In this document: positions 19,538 to 28,088 of the stretch, piece after piece
How positions within the stretch are numbered: position 1 is the first letter of the stretch
Layout of the letters: the number at the start of each line of letters is the position of its first letter
Source: Solirubrobacterales bacterium
GTDB lineage: Bacteria > Actinomycetota > Thermoleophilia > Solirubrobacterales > Solirubrobacteraceae
Length of the DNA: 32,097 nt
Reading direction: 5' to 3'
NCBI GenBank assembly: GCA_025963905.1
Contig: JAOPZW010000238.1
Location: 1-32,097 of the forward strand
The notes under the pieces: model-generated
The model's database searches: none
What the model saw: the letters and a program-made list of their open reading frames with translations, nothing else
What the model was told of the DNA's origin: nothing
Translations under genes and position numbers: made by a program

Positions 19538-21290
19538 TGGCGCGCTCCTGGACGGAGCCCGAGCGCCGCCACCTGCGGACGCTGCTGGCCGGGCAGCGCT
19601 GGCCGCTGGCCGCGCTCGCAGCGCTGCTGGCCGCCACGACCGCGTCGGTGCTCAGCGGCCCCGCGCTGATCGGGATGGGCGTCGACGGCGCGCTCGCGCA
19701 TGGCGGCCACGCCGGGCTCTACCTCGCCGCCGGCCTCTACCTCGCCATCAGCATCGCCGGCTGGCTGGCCACCGTCGTGCAGCTGCGGCTCTTCGGCCGC
19801 ATCACCGAGCGCTTCCTGCTGCGCCTGCGCGAGGCGGCGTTCGAGCACCTGCTCGGCCGCTCGCCGGCCTACTTCGAGGCGACGCCCTCGGGAACCCTGA
19901 TCACGCGGCTGACCGCGGACGTCGAGGCCGTGGCCACCTTCTTCCGCACGGGCCTCATCCCGCTGGTGACCAACGTCATCGTGCTGCTGGCAACGATGGT
20001 GTTCATGGCGGCGCTTTCGCCTTCGCTGTTCGCGATCGTCTTCGTGTGCGTCGGGCCGATCGCCGCCGGGCTGTTCGTGGTCTTCCTGCGGCGCTCGCGA
20101 CGCGCCTACGACGTGGCTCGCCTGCGGATCAGCGACGCGATGGGCGTGCTCAGCGAGGGCGTCGCCGGCATCGCCGTCGTCCGGGCCTTCGGGGCGGAGG
20201 AGCGCCAACGCCGGCACTTCGACGAGGCCAACGACGCGCAGGTCGGGGCGCTGACGAAGGCCAACCGCATCGGCGCGCAGTTCGCCGCGGTCGTCGACTT
20301 CGCCGGCGTGGCCGCCTTCGTGCCGGTCCTCGCCGGCGGTGCGTGGCTGTACGCGGGCCACCACGTCTCGATCGGGACCGTCGTCGCGTTCGTCGTCTAC
20401 GTCAGCGCGGTGTTCGACCCCGTCCAGCAGATCGGGCAGTTCCTCGGCCAGGCGACGTCGGCGCGCAGCGCGTTCGCCAGCCTGGTCGGTCTGCTGGAGG
20501 TCCGCGACGCGCTCGACCGGTGCGGTACCGGCGCCGCGGTCCCAGCGCGCGGCGCCGTCGTGCTCCGGACCGTTGGATTCGGCTACCCGCGCGGCGACCG
20601 CGAGGTGCTGTCGGGCTTCGACCTCGAGGTGCCGGCGGGGCAGCGGGTCGCACTCGTCGGTCGCAGCGGCGCCGGCAAGACACGGTCGCCAGGCTGATCG
20701 CGCGCACGGTCGACCCGGAGCGTGGCCAGGTGCTCTTCGGTGGCGTCGACCTGCGCGAGATCGAGTTGGAGGACCTGCGCCGCCGGATCGTCCTGGTCAG
20801 CCAGCACGCGCACCTGTTCCAGGGCACGGTGGCCGACAACGTCCGGCTCGGCCGCCCGGGCGCAGGTGACGAGGAGGTGCGCGCGGTCCTCGAGACGCTG
20901 CTGCCGGCCGGCGTCGTGTCCGAGCTGCTGGCGGGCCACGGCGGCGCGCTGGGCGGGCTCGCGCCCGCGCTCTCGGCGGGCCAGCGCCAGGTGGTCTCGC
21001 TGGCGCGAGCGCTCCTGCTCGACCCGGCGGTGCTGGTGCTCGACGAGGCGACCGCGCAGGTGGATCCATGGACGGCGGCCGCGATGGAGCGGATGCTCGA
21101 CCGCGCCGGCGTGGGGCGCACCACGATCGTCGTGGCCCACCGCGTCGCCACAGCGGAGCGCCTGGATCGCATCGTCGTCATCGACGACGGCCGGATCGTC
21201 GACGACGGCGCACCGGCCGAGTTGCTGCGCGACGGCGGGGCCTATGCCCGCCTGCGGGAGGCGATCGACGGCCAAACCACCGATTCTTGA
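19537..21290 (+). CDS. ABC transporter, fused permease/ATP-binding half-transporter (type IV exporter subunit 2), apparent frameshift in Walker A near 20681
   Basis: MARSWTEPERRHLRTLLAGQRW...VALVGRSGAGKT breaks; TVARLIARTVDPERGQVLFGGVDLREIELEDLRRRIVLVSQHAHLFQGTV...LSAGQRQVVSLARALLLDPAVLVLDEATAQVD continues one frame over. Confidence 0.88.
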
Positions 21291-21306
21291 TCAGATTTGT
21301 ATAGTT
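21287..21306 (+). promoter_or_regulatory. AT-rich promoter/operator element TTGATCAGATTTGTATAGTT
   Basis: Overlaps the stop of the exporter gene and precedes the TOBE-like gene; resembles TTGATCGACTTTGATAACTT at 2833-2852. Confidence 0.45.
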
Positions 21307-21367
21307 TCACGACGATGCCGAACTTCTCTCCCCCTGACCGGACGACGGCGACCGACAAGGAGCCGGC

Positions 21368-21667
21368 ATGTCGACGCTCGCCGCTCGCCCTCGCAGGTCA
21401 GCCCGCGTTCCGGTAGCGATCATCGACCCGCGCGAGCGCGGGCAGCGCGAGGGGGCGATCGAGCGGATCGAGCACCGAGCGCGGCGCGTCGACGTCAGGC
21501 TCGTGCTCGACGACGGCACGCGGGCCGAGGCCTGCCTCGCGCCCGTGGAGGCCGAATGGCTCGACCTTCGCCCGGGGGACATCGTCTGGGTGCGGCCGCT
21601 GGACGTGCTGCCGCTCTGCGACGGGCCGGGCGGGTCGTCGCTGCGGACGCTGTCGCTCAGCGGCTGA
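21368..21667 (+). CDS. Small standalone TOBE-like domain protein
   Basis: GAIERIEHRARRVDVRLVLDDGTRAEACLAPVEAEWLDLRPGDIVWVRPLDVL resembles the C-terminal TOBE-like domain of CysA/molybdate ATPases; AGGAG upstream of ATG. Confidence 0.65.
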   Translation: MSTLAARPRRSARVPVAIIDPRERGQREGAIERIEHRARRVDVRLVLDDGTRAEACLAPVEAEWLDLRPGDIVWVRPLDVLPLCDGPGGSSLRTLSLSG

Positions 21668-21832
21668 GGCGGGCTCGTCCTTCTGGGCCAGGGTCGTGAT
21701 CCGCTTGGGGCGGGCGCTGTTGTCAACTTGCCGTTCGCGGCGCCTGTTCTTCGAGCGCGATCGCGGTGGCGTAAAGCCGGTCAGTGCAACCTCGACGGCT
21801 GGGTAAGCCTGTGTTCCAGGGCCTTTTCGCGA

Positions 21833-21874
21833 TGGCGAGACCCGGACTCGAACCGGGGACACCACGATTTTCAG
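21833..21874 (-). tRNA. tRNA 3'-end fragment (anticodon loop through T arm and acceptor), likely an attachment-site remnant
   Basis: Minus strand reads CTGAAAATCGTGGTGTCCCCGGTTCGAGTCCGGGTCTCGCCA: a 5-bp T stem around TTCGAGT and an acceptor-like 3' strand. No matching 5' half is found upstream on that strand. Confidence 0.6.
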
Positions 21875-22219
21875 ACAAATGTACGCAGATCCCGAATCTG
21901 CCCGAAGTCCCTGCTTGGAAGCGGGTTTGGGCGTCGCCCGCGCGCAGGCCCAAAGTCCGCAAAGTGCATGGAATGGTTGGCGATGTGGGCCACGACATGA
22001 CGTTCGTGGCCCAATGGCGAGCCGCGCGATGGCGCCCGGCTGAGTGGCGCCTTTGGACCCGAAGGAACCCCGATGCACTGGCGGTCGCGGTAGTACCGGA
22101 TGTCGTCCGAAGCGGTAGCGGGCAGTGACCTCGCCGCGGGGCTCGGGCTGCCGGGGTTAGGGCCTCGGGAACCCGTAGCGGCCGAGACAAAGGCGCGGCT
22201 CTACGACCGGCCGTCCGCG

Positions 22220-23144
22220 TTAGGTGGCCTGCGCGTGGTCGTCGAGGATGGCGTCGATCTGGCGTCGGGTCAGATCCGACTCCGGCTCGTCGCGCTCAAG
22301 TTGTCCGACGAGGGTGATCAGCGCCTTCCACAGTGCCCAGCCGCGGCCGCGTGACCAGGTGTCGGGATCGACGTCGAGGGCGGCCCGGAACCTCGCCCGG
22401 CCTTGTTCTGGAGAGCAACGTCCAGGCGATCACGGTGTCGCACGTGGGGTCTGCGACGCCTGACGAGCCGAAGTCGATGACCGCGGCAAGCCGGCCATCG
22501 CGGACGAGCAGGTTGGTGGCGGCGGCGTCACCGTGAAACCAGACGGGCTCACCGTCCCACGAGCTGGCCGTGGCGTCATCCCAGACGCGGTTGACTGCGT
22601 CGCCGGGGATCTCATTCCCCAGCTTGTCGATCGCGTGGAGGGTCTCGTCCTCGTAGGTGGCCAGCGGTCCACCGCGGTAGAAGTTGTGTTGTCCGGGCGC
22701 GGGCCCGCCGGTGGTGTCGACGCGGCTGAGGGCGTTCAGGAACGTGGCCAAGGTCGTCGCGAAGGCGACCGGATCGCCGACGCCGACGGCCGCGGCGGGC
22801 TCTCCATCGAGCCAGCGGTACACAGACCACGGATACGCGAACCCGGCGTCGGGCTCGCCCTTAGCAACTGGGACCGGGACGGGCAGGGGCAGTTGCGGGG
22901 CGAGCACGGGCAACCATCGGTGCTCTTTGTCGACCTGCTGGGCGTACCAGTCTCCGGTTGGGAGCCGGACGGTGAGCTCGGATCCGAGGCGGAAGGTGCG
23001 GTTGTCCCAGCCGTCGAGTTCGACGCCCGCGATCGGCAGGTGCGACCACTGCGGGAACTGGCGCTCGATCAAGCGACGCGCCAAGGACGCATCGATCGCC
23101 GACCGATCCGGTGGCGCCGATGCAATGCGGTGGCCCTCGGTCAC
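22220..23144 (-). CDS. Aminoglycoside phosphotransferase (APH) family kinase, apparent frameshift near 22400
   Basis: WDNRTFRLGSELTVRLPTGDWYAQQVDKEHRWLPVLAPQLPLPVPVPVAKGEP...PVWFHGDAAATNLLVRDGRLAAVIDFGSSGVADPTCD; remainder (ARFRAALDVDPDTWSRGRGWALWKALITLVGQLERDEPESDLTRRQIDAILDDHAQAT) is in another frame. Confidence 0.85.
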
Positions 23145-23322
23145 TCAGTGCTGCAGTATGCGGCACGTGGCTTCAGTAGATCGCACCGCGGCGGCCGCAG
23201 CCAGGCTCCCGCTGCGGCTGGGCGGTCGGGGTTGGCCGGTGGCTTCAGCTCAAGCCGCGCGACGAGGCTGCGGCAGCCGCTTGTCGTCCGTTGCGCCAGT
23301 CAGGCCAGCGGGACGCTCGCCT

Positions 23323-23685
23323 TTAGCCCTTCGCGTATTCCTCGGCCGATCGCGACTCGAACTCGAATCCGACGAACCGCTGGTCGCCGACCACCCACGC
23401 GTCGTGGCCGGGCTCGATGACGTAGGCGTCGCCCGGACGGATCTCGACCTCGGTGCCGTCCTGGTGCTTGATGGCCAGCCGGCCGGAGTGGACAACGCCG
23501 ACATGGCGGGCCTGGCAGCTCTCAGTTCCGGCGACGGGCTTGACACATTCCGACCAGCGCCACCCGGGCTCGAAAGTCATCCGTGCGGCTGTCGTCACGC
23601 CCATACGCACCACATCCACCTGCGTCTTGTCCGGCGTCCTCGTCTCGTCAGGCGAATCGAAGTCGCGCGATTCCACACCGGCCAC
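23323..23685 (-). CDS. Cupin domain protein
   Basis: ARHVGVVHSGRLAIKHQDGTEVEIRPGDAYVIEPGHDAWVVGDQRFVGFEFES is a cupin core; GTG start with GAGAGGAG upstream. Confidence 0.8.
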   Translation of the reverse strand: MAGVESRDFDSPDETRTPDKTQVDVVRMGVTTAARMTFEPGWRWSECVKPVAGTESCQARHVGVVHSGRLAIKHQDGTEVEIRPGDAYVIEPGHDAWVVGDQRFVGFEFESRSAEEYAKG

Positions 23686-23746
23686 GGCCGTCTCCTCTCA
23701 TCGATCGCCGAAAGATCCTCGCGCTTTCAGGGTCAGCATTGCAAGC
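23683..23746 (-). repeat. Leader repeat copy 1 (upstream of the cupin gene)
   Basis: CACGGCCGTCTCCTCTCATCGATCGCCGAAAGATCCTCGCGCTTTCAGGGTCAGCATTGCAAGC, near-identical to 24083-24147. Confidence 0.8.
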
Positions 23747-23803
23747 ACCGCTGCACGCCCTGCGAGCAGCGGCACTCGCTCCTTCTCAAGCCACGACCGC
23801 GGT

Positions 23804-24085
23804 TTAGAGCTCGCGCTCGACCTTGAGCTCGCCCGTGTCCACCGAGACACGGCTGCCGGGTGTCTCTGACGGATCCATCGCGGCGAAGGTCTCGGCCCCG
23901 GCCCGCAAGTTCTCCTCGTTGTCGAAGTACTGGAGGACGACGGCTGTGCCCTGCGCTTCGTCGAAGACCAGTTGGAGGTTCTTGATCGGCACCCCGGGCG
24001 GCGGGCCGGTCTCGTCGATCCTGGCGACAAGCGACTCCACCCGCTCCGCCGTCACATCGGTGAACCGCACCACGCGAACGAACAC
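23804..24085 (-). CDS. Small conserved hypothetical protein, possibly dimeric alpha/beta-barrel fold
   Basis: MFVRVVRFTDVTAERVESLVARIDETGPPPGVPIKNLQLVFDEAQGTAVVLQYFDNEENLRAGAETFAAMDPSETPG; GTG start with the same leader/RBS as the cupin gene. Confidence 0.65.
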   Translation of the reverse strand: MFVRVVRFTDVTAERVESLVARIDETGPPPGVPIKNLQLVFDEAQGTAVVLQYFDNEENLRAGAETFAAMDPSETPGSRVSVDTGELKVEREL

Positions 24086-24147
24086 GGCCGTCTCCTCTCG
24101 TCGATCGACCCGAAGATCCTCGCGCTCTCAGGGATGACATTGCAAGC
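24083..24147 (-). repeat. Leader repeat copy 2 (upstream of the small hypothetical gene)
   Basis: CACGGCCGTCTCCTCTCGTCGATCGACCCGAAGATCCTCGCGCTCTCAGGGATGACATTGCAAGC. Confidence 0.8.
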
Positions 24148-24452
24148 GGGTGATCCAACACGTCGCTGACGGCCCGACGCTCGTGAGCACCGCGCGGTCG
24201 CAGCGGCCACCGCCTGCGGTCCCACTGCTCCTTTCCATGGAGGCTGTTGCGTAAAGGGTGCTCCGGCGTCCTGGCCGTCGTGATCTGGGCCAGCATCGCG
24301 TCGGCGTGCGCGGTGGCGTCGCTCGGGTCGCGGGCGGGGCCGGGTTTCGGGGGCCGGAAGGCGGGCCTGGCCGGCCCTGGCGCCCTTGCGCTTAGGGGCT
24401 TGCGAGTCGGAGTTGGTGGCGCTACCACGCCAACCGCGTCGCAGAGCGGCCC

Positions 24453-25037
24453 ATGCCGCGCTACCGCCCGGTCGTCGCGACCCTCACGCTCGCGGGTCTG
24501 CGCGTCAGCGAGCTGTGCGCGCTCAACTGCGACCACGTCGACCTCGCGCGTCGCGAGCTTCGCGTGCTCGACGCCAAGACGCCCGCGGGGGTGCGCCGCG
24601 TCGATATCCACGAAGAGCTCGCCGCGTACAAGGCAGCGCGCGGTGCTGCATGGGAGCCGGGCGAGCCGGCGTTTGTGAACGCGCGCAGCAAGCGTTGGAC
24701 GCGCAACGCCATCGCGCAGCACGTGATCCCGCCGGCCCTGGAAGAGGCCAACCGCCAGCGGGCCGAGGCGGGGCTCCCCGAGATCCGCGAGGAGGTCACC
24801 CCGCACACGTTGCGCTACACCTGCATCGCGTCGCTGTTCGCCGCAGGCGCCGATCAGGAGTACGTGGCCGACCAGGTCGGGCATGAGGACGTGACGACGA
24901 CCAACCGCATCTACCGGTACGTGCTGCAGCGGCGCCGACGGGGTGAGATCGGGCGCCGCCGCCAGTTGGCGATGCGCGAGTCTGCCGCCGACGTCGGGCG
25001 GTCGGAGCACTTGCCGACTCGCGCGCGAGAGCCATGA
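24453..25037 (+). pseudogene. Truncated tyrosine recombinase/integrase (C-terminal catalytic part only)
   Basis: VATLTLAGLRVSELCALNCDHVDLARRELRVLDAKTPAGVRRVDI...VTPHTLRYTCIASLFAAGADQEYVADQVGHEDVTTTNRIYRYV contains the R, HxLR, GH and Tyr motifs; the N-terminal arm-binding/core-binding region is absent and an in-frame stop lies upstream. Confidence 0.82.
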
Positions 25038-25562
25038 GCCCGTTCAATGCGGCTGGTCTGGCTGTGCATGCACCCGATACCGGTCTCGCAAAGCTTCGCC
25101 GTCGCCGCTGCATCTCACCGATGCGGTAGCGGCACGGCCTGAGATCGCGCGCCGCCGGGCGCCGGCTGCTCGTCCATCTGAGCAGCGCGATCGTCTATCG
25201 CCTGCGCTGCTCCTCGCAGAGACGAGGCAGGAGCGTGCTCCAGGACCTGCTATCCGCGCGAAGGGGGAAAAGCCGTTGGCGTCGGCGAGATGCTCGTGTC
25301 GCGACGGAAGCAGGAGCGCGGTGCGGTGCGCTTAACGCGCCTGCGTCTCGTCCGCAGCAGGCGCGCCGCGGACGGGCACTCCGGCGCTGGCATCTGGGAT
25401 GAAGCGGGCGCGCGCGCCATACTTTCCGCGCGGAGCGGGTGAGCGGAACGATCGGCGCTGAGTACCCGCGGAGCCGTATGCGGGTCTCGAGCCCTTGGCG
25501 CCCGGCGATACTCCGGCGCCCGGTCAGGGCGGCCGCCCGACGTCGGCAGCGCAGCGGCGCCG

Positions 25563-25944
25563 CTAGGCAGGCTGGAAGAGCGCGATGGTGTTGCCATCCG
25601 GGTCTTTGAACCACGCGGACCTGCCGACCGGCGTCGTGAGCACATGGTCGACCATCTTGAAATCGCCAAACTCCACTAGGTCGAACTCCACACCGCGCCC
25701 ACCGAGCTCGCTCGCGTCGGCGGCGACGTCCGCGCACCAGAAGCGCACCTGCGTGTGGTCGGCCAGATTGGGCGACGGGCAGCCCGTAGACCAGAAGCGT
25801 CGTGCCGTCTCCACCCTCGAACAGCAGATGGTTCGGGACCGTCTCCGGAGACAGGGTGAGGCCGACCTTTTGCTCGTAGAACTCGCGGCTGCGTTCGAGG
25901 TCGGTCGAGCTGACGACGGCCGAGATCCTGTTCTGAGCGACCAA
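25563..25944 (-). CDS. VOC family (glyoxalase/bleomycin resistance-like) protein, apparent frameshift near 25778
   Basis: ISAVVSSTDLERSREFYEQKVGLTLSPETVPNHLLFEGGDGTTLLVYG then, in another frame, SPNLADHTQVRFWCADVAADASELGGRGVEFDLVEFGDFKMVDHVLTTPVGRSAWFKDPDGNTIALFQPA. Confidence 0.85.
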
Positions 25945-26232
25945 CTTTGCCTCCTGAGGCCGGTATTCCGGCCGGTTTTCGCTTCGCGTCGGCGAGGCCG
26001 AGGCTGAGCCGTGACCGCCACCCTAATCGGGCGCGTGCCGAGCGTCCGGCAACCCCCGCAGAGCGGGAGGTCGCTGACGGCGAGCGGCTGCTCTCGCCAG
26101 CTCCAAAAGCAGGTCTTGCCGGACACGGAGCGAGCGGGTGCCTTGCAACAGAACCACGCGATAGATCGCCGCGGCGCGTCTGACCGCTGCGCGAACAGGC
26201 GGTCGCCCCCGGAGGCGAGGTAATCCGTGGCG

Positions 26233-27126
26233 TCAGTGCTTCTGGTTCGGCCGCACTAGTTCGTCGAGCCGCGACAGGAAGAGCTTGAGAATCGGCGAGG
26301 TGTTCGACTTGCTGTAGCCGACTGCTAGATCGATCTGTGCCTCGCCTTCGAGCGGACGGCTGACGACAGACGGCGGCAGCAGGTTCTTGGCATCGGCGGG
26401 CATCATTGCCAGCCCGGGGGTGGATGCGACGAGGGACAGGCGCATCGCCATGTTGTCCGCCCCGTGATCGAGTTTGATGTCGAGCCCTGAGCGGCGGAGG
26501 TAGTCTTCGGTGACGGCGCGCAGCACGGTGGCCTTGTTCGAGCCGCCGATGACATGCTCGCCCGCGAAATCTTGCGGGCGCACTGGTTCGCGCGCGGTGG
26601 GGCGATGGTCGCTGGGCATCAGGACGATGAGCGGCTCCCGGTCGACAACGTGGTACTCGAGGTCGTAGCCCGGCTCCACCCGCAGGAAGGCCAGGTCCAG
26701 CTGGGCGCGGGCGAGCGCTTCCGCGAGGTCCGGCGAGTTGTCGCTGGTGACCGTGACGTGGATGTTCTTGAGTTCGTCGTGCAGCACCTGCATCGCCTGC
26801 GGCAGCCAGTTCATCTCGTGCCCGGTTTGGAAGCCGATCGCGAAGGGGTTCTTTTTTGCGGGTTGCGCCGCGCTGCGTGCCGTTTCGACCGCGGCATCGA
26901 CATGCATCAGCGCCAGGCGGGCGTGGTCGAGAAAGGCTTTACCCGCGGCGGTCGGCTCGACGCCATGAACGCTGCGCGACAGCAGCTCGACCCCGACCTG
27001 ATGCTCCAGATCCCGGATCTGCCGGCTCAGCGACGGCTGCGAGGTGTGCAGCCGGCGCTTGGCCGCCTCCGTGAGGCTGCCGATTTCGGCGACGGCAATG
27101 AAATACCGCAGATGTCGCAGCTCCAT
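26233..27126 (-). CDS. LysR family transcriptional regulator
   Basis: MELRHLRYFIAVAEIGSLTEAAKRRLHTSQPSLSRQIRDLEHQVGVELLSRSVHGVEPTAAGKAFLDHAR is a canonical LysR HTH. Confidence 0.96.
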   Translation of the reverse strand: MELRHLRYFIAVAEIGSLTEAAKRRLHTSQPSLSRQIRDLEHQVGVELLSRSVHGVEPTAAGKAFLDHARLALMHVDAAVETARSAAQPAKKNPFAIGFQTGHEMNWLPQAMQVLHDELKNIHVTVTSDNSPDLAEALARAQLDLAFLRVEPGYDLEYHVVDREPLIVLMPSDHRPTAREPVRPQDFAGEHVIGGSNKATVLRAVTEDYLRRSGLDIKLDHGADNMAMRLSLVASTPGLAMMPADAKNLLPPSVVSRPLEGEAQIDLAVGYSKSNTSPILKLFLSRLDELVRPNQKH

Positions 27127-27138
27127 TGCGCTCCCATG

Positions 27139-27295
27139 CCTGTGAGGTATGCCACCAGCTTACAGAGGGGGTTCTTTTCAATTCCGCCACAAGCCCCTAG
27201 TATGTGGGCTGTGGCGGCCTCGTGCAGCCCGTCCGAGCGCCGGGCATTGGCGTGGCCGCTGGGCCGGCCATGCGCGACAAGGCATACCTCACAGG
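27139..27295. repeat. Perfect 15-bp inverted repeat (CCTGTGAGGTATGCC / GGCATACCTCACAGG) in the LysR-SDR divergent promoter
   Basis: Arms at 27139-27153 and 27281-27295, read directly; the arm on each strand sits just upstream of each divergent start codon. Confidence 0.9.
27184..27217. promoter_or_regulatory. Dyad CCGCCAC-a-AGCCC-(CTAGTATGT)-GGGCT-GTGGCGG, candidate operator
   Basis: 12 paired bases with one bulged A and a 9-nt AT-richer centre, between LysR and its divergent target. Confidence 0.7.
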
Positions 27296-27304
27296 AGGTG
27301 AAAA

Positions 27305-28050
27305 ATGGACAAGCCCGTCACTCTGATCACGGGAGCGCTCACCGGCATCGGCCGCGCCGCCGCCGTCGCCTTCGCCAAGAAGGGGGCGAAGGTGGTCGTT
27401 GCCGGTCGGCGCGATGAGGCCGGCAAGGCGCTCGTCAAGGAGCTGCGCCTTTTCGGTTCGGAGGCCGAGTTTATCAACGCGGACGTTCGCAAGGAGGATG
27501 ACGTCCGCAATATGGTCGACAAGACCGTCGCGCGGTTTGGGCGTCTCGATGTCGCCGTGAACAACGCCGCCACCGAAGGTGCGGTCGGCCCGATCACGGA
27601 CCAGACGGCGGAAAGCTTTGCCGCGACGTTCGAGACCAACGTTCTCGCGTGGTCCTGAGCATGAAGCACGAAGTGCGCGCCATGCAGGCCCAGGGGAGCG
27701 GCAACATCATCAACATCTCCTCGACCTACGGGCACGAGGGGGCGGCTGGAGCCTCGACCTACGTCGCCGCCAAGCACGCCGTCGAAGGCATCACCAAGTC
27801 GGTAGCGCTCGAACTGGCCAAGTCGGGAATCCGGGTGAACGCCGTGGCCCCTGGCCCGACGGACACCGGCATGCTGACCCGCTTTACCGGCACGGCGGAG
27901 AACAAGGCGGCTCTGGCGACTCAGGTGCCGCTGGGGCGTCTCGGCCTCTCCGAGGAAGTCGCCGACGGCATCGTCTTCATCGGATCGGACGAAGCCAGGT
28001 TCATCACCGGCCACATCCTCAACGTCGACGGTGGTCACAGCGCCAACTGA
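27305..28050 (+). CDS. Short-chain dehydrogenase/reductase (SDR), apparent frameshift near 27646
   Basis: VTLITGALTGIGRAAAVAFAKKGAKVVVAGRRDE...VNNAATEGAVGPITDQTAESFAATFETNVL then in another frame VLSMKHEVRAMQAQGSGNIINISSTYGHEGAAGASTYVAAKHAVEGITKSVALELA...NVDGGHSAN. AGGAGG RBS. Confidence 0.9.
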
Positions 28051-28088
28051 TCCTGTCCAGAGGGCATCCAGGGACCCAGGAGGCTACC

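Noticed and set aside
21784-22128. Plus-strand ORF translating as ...MARPGLEPGTPRFSDKC...
   Set aside because: This peptide is the antisense translation of the tRNA 3' fragment and its flank, a familiar spurious annotation, not a real protein.
25337-25364. Hairpin GCGCCTGC-N12-GCAGGCGC
   Set aside because: Perfect 8-bp stem but no T-tract and lies in a degraded region; such stems are expected by chance in high-GC DNA.
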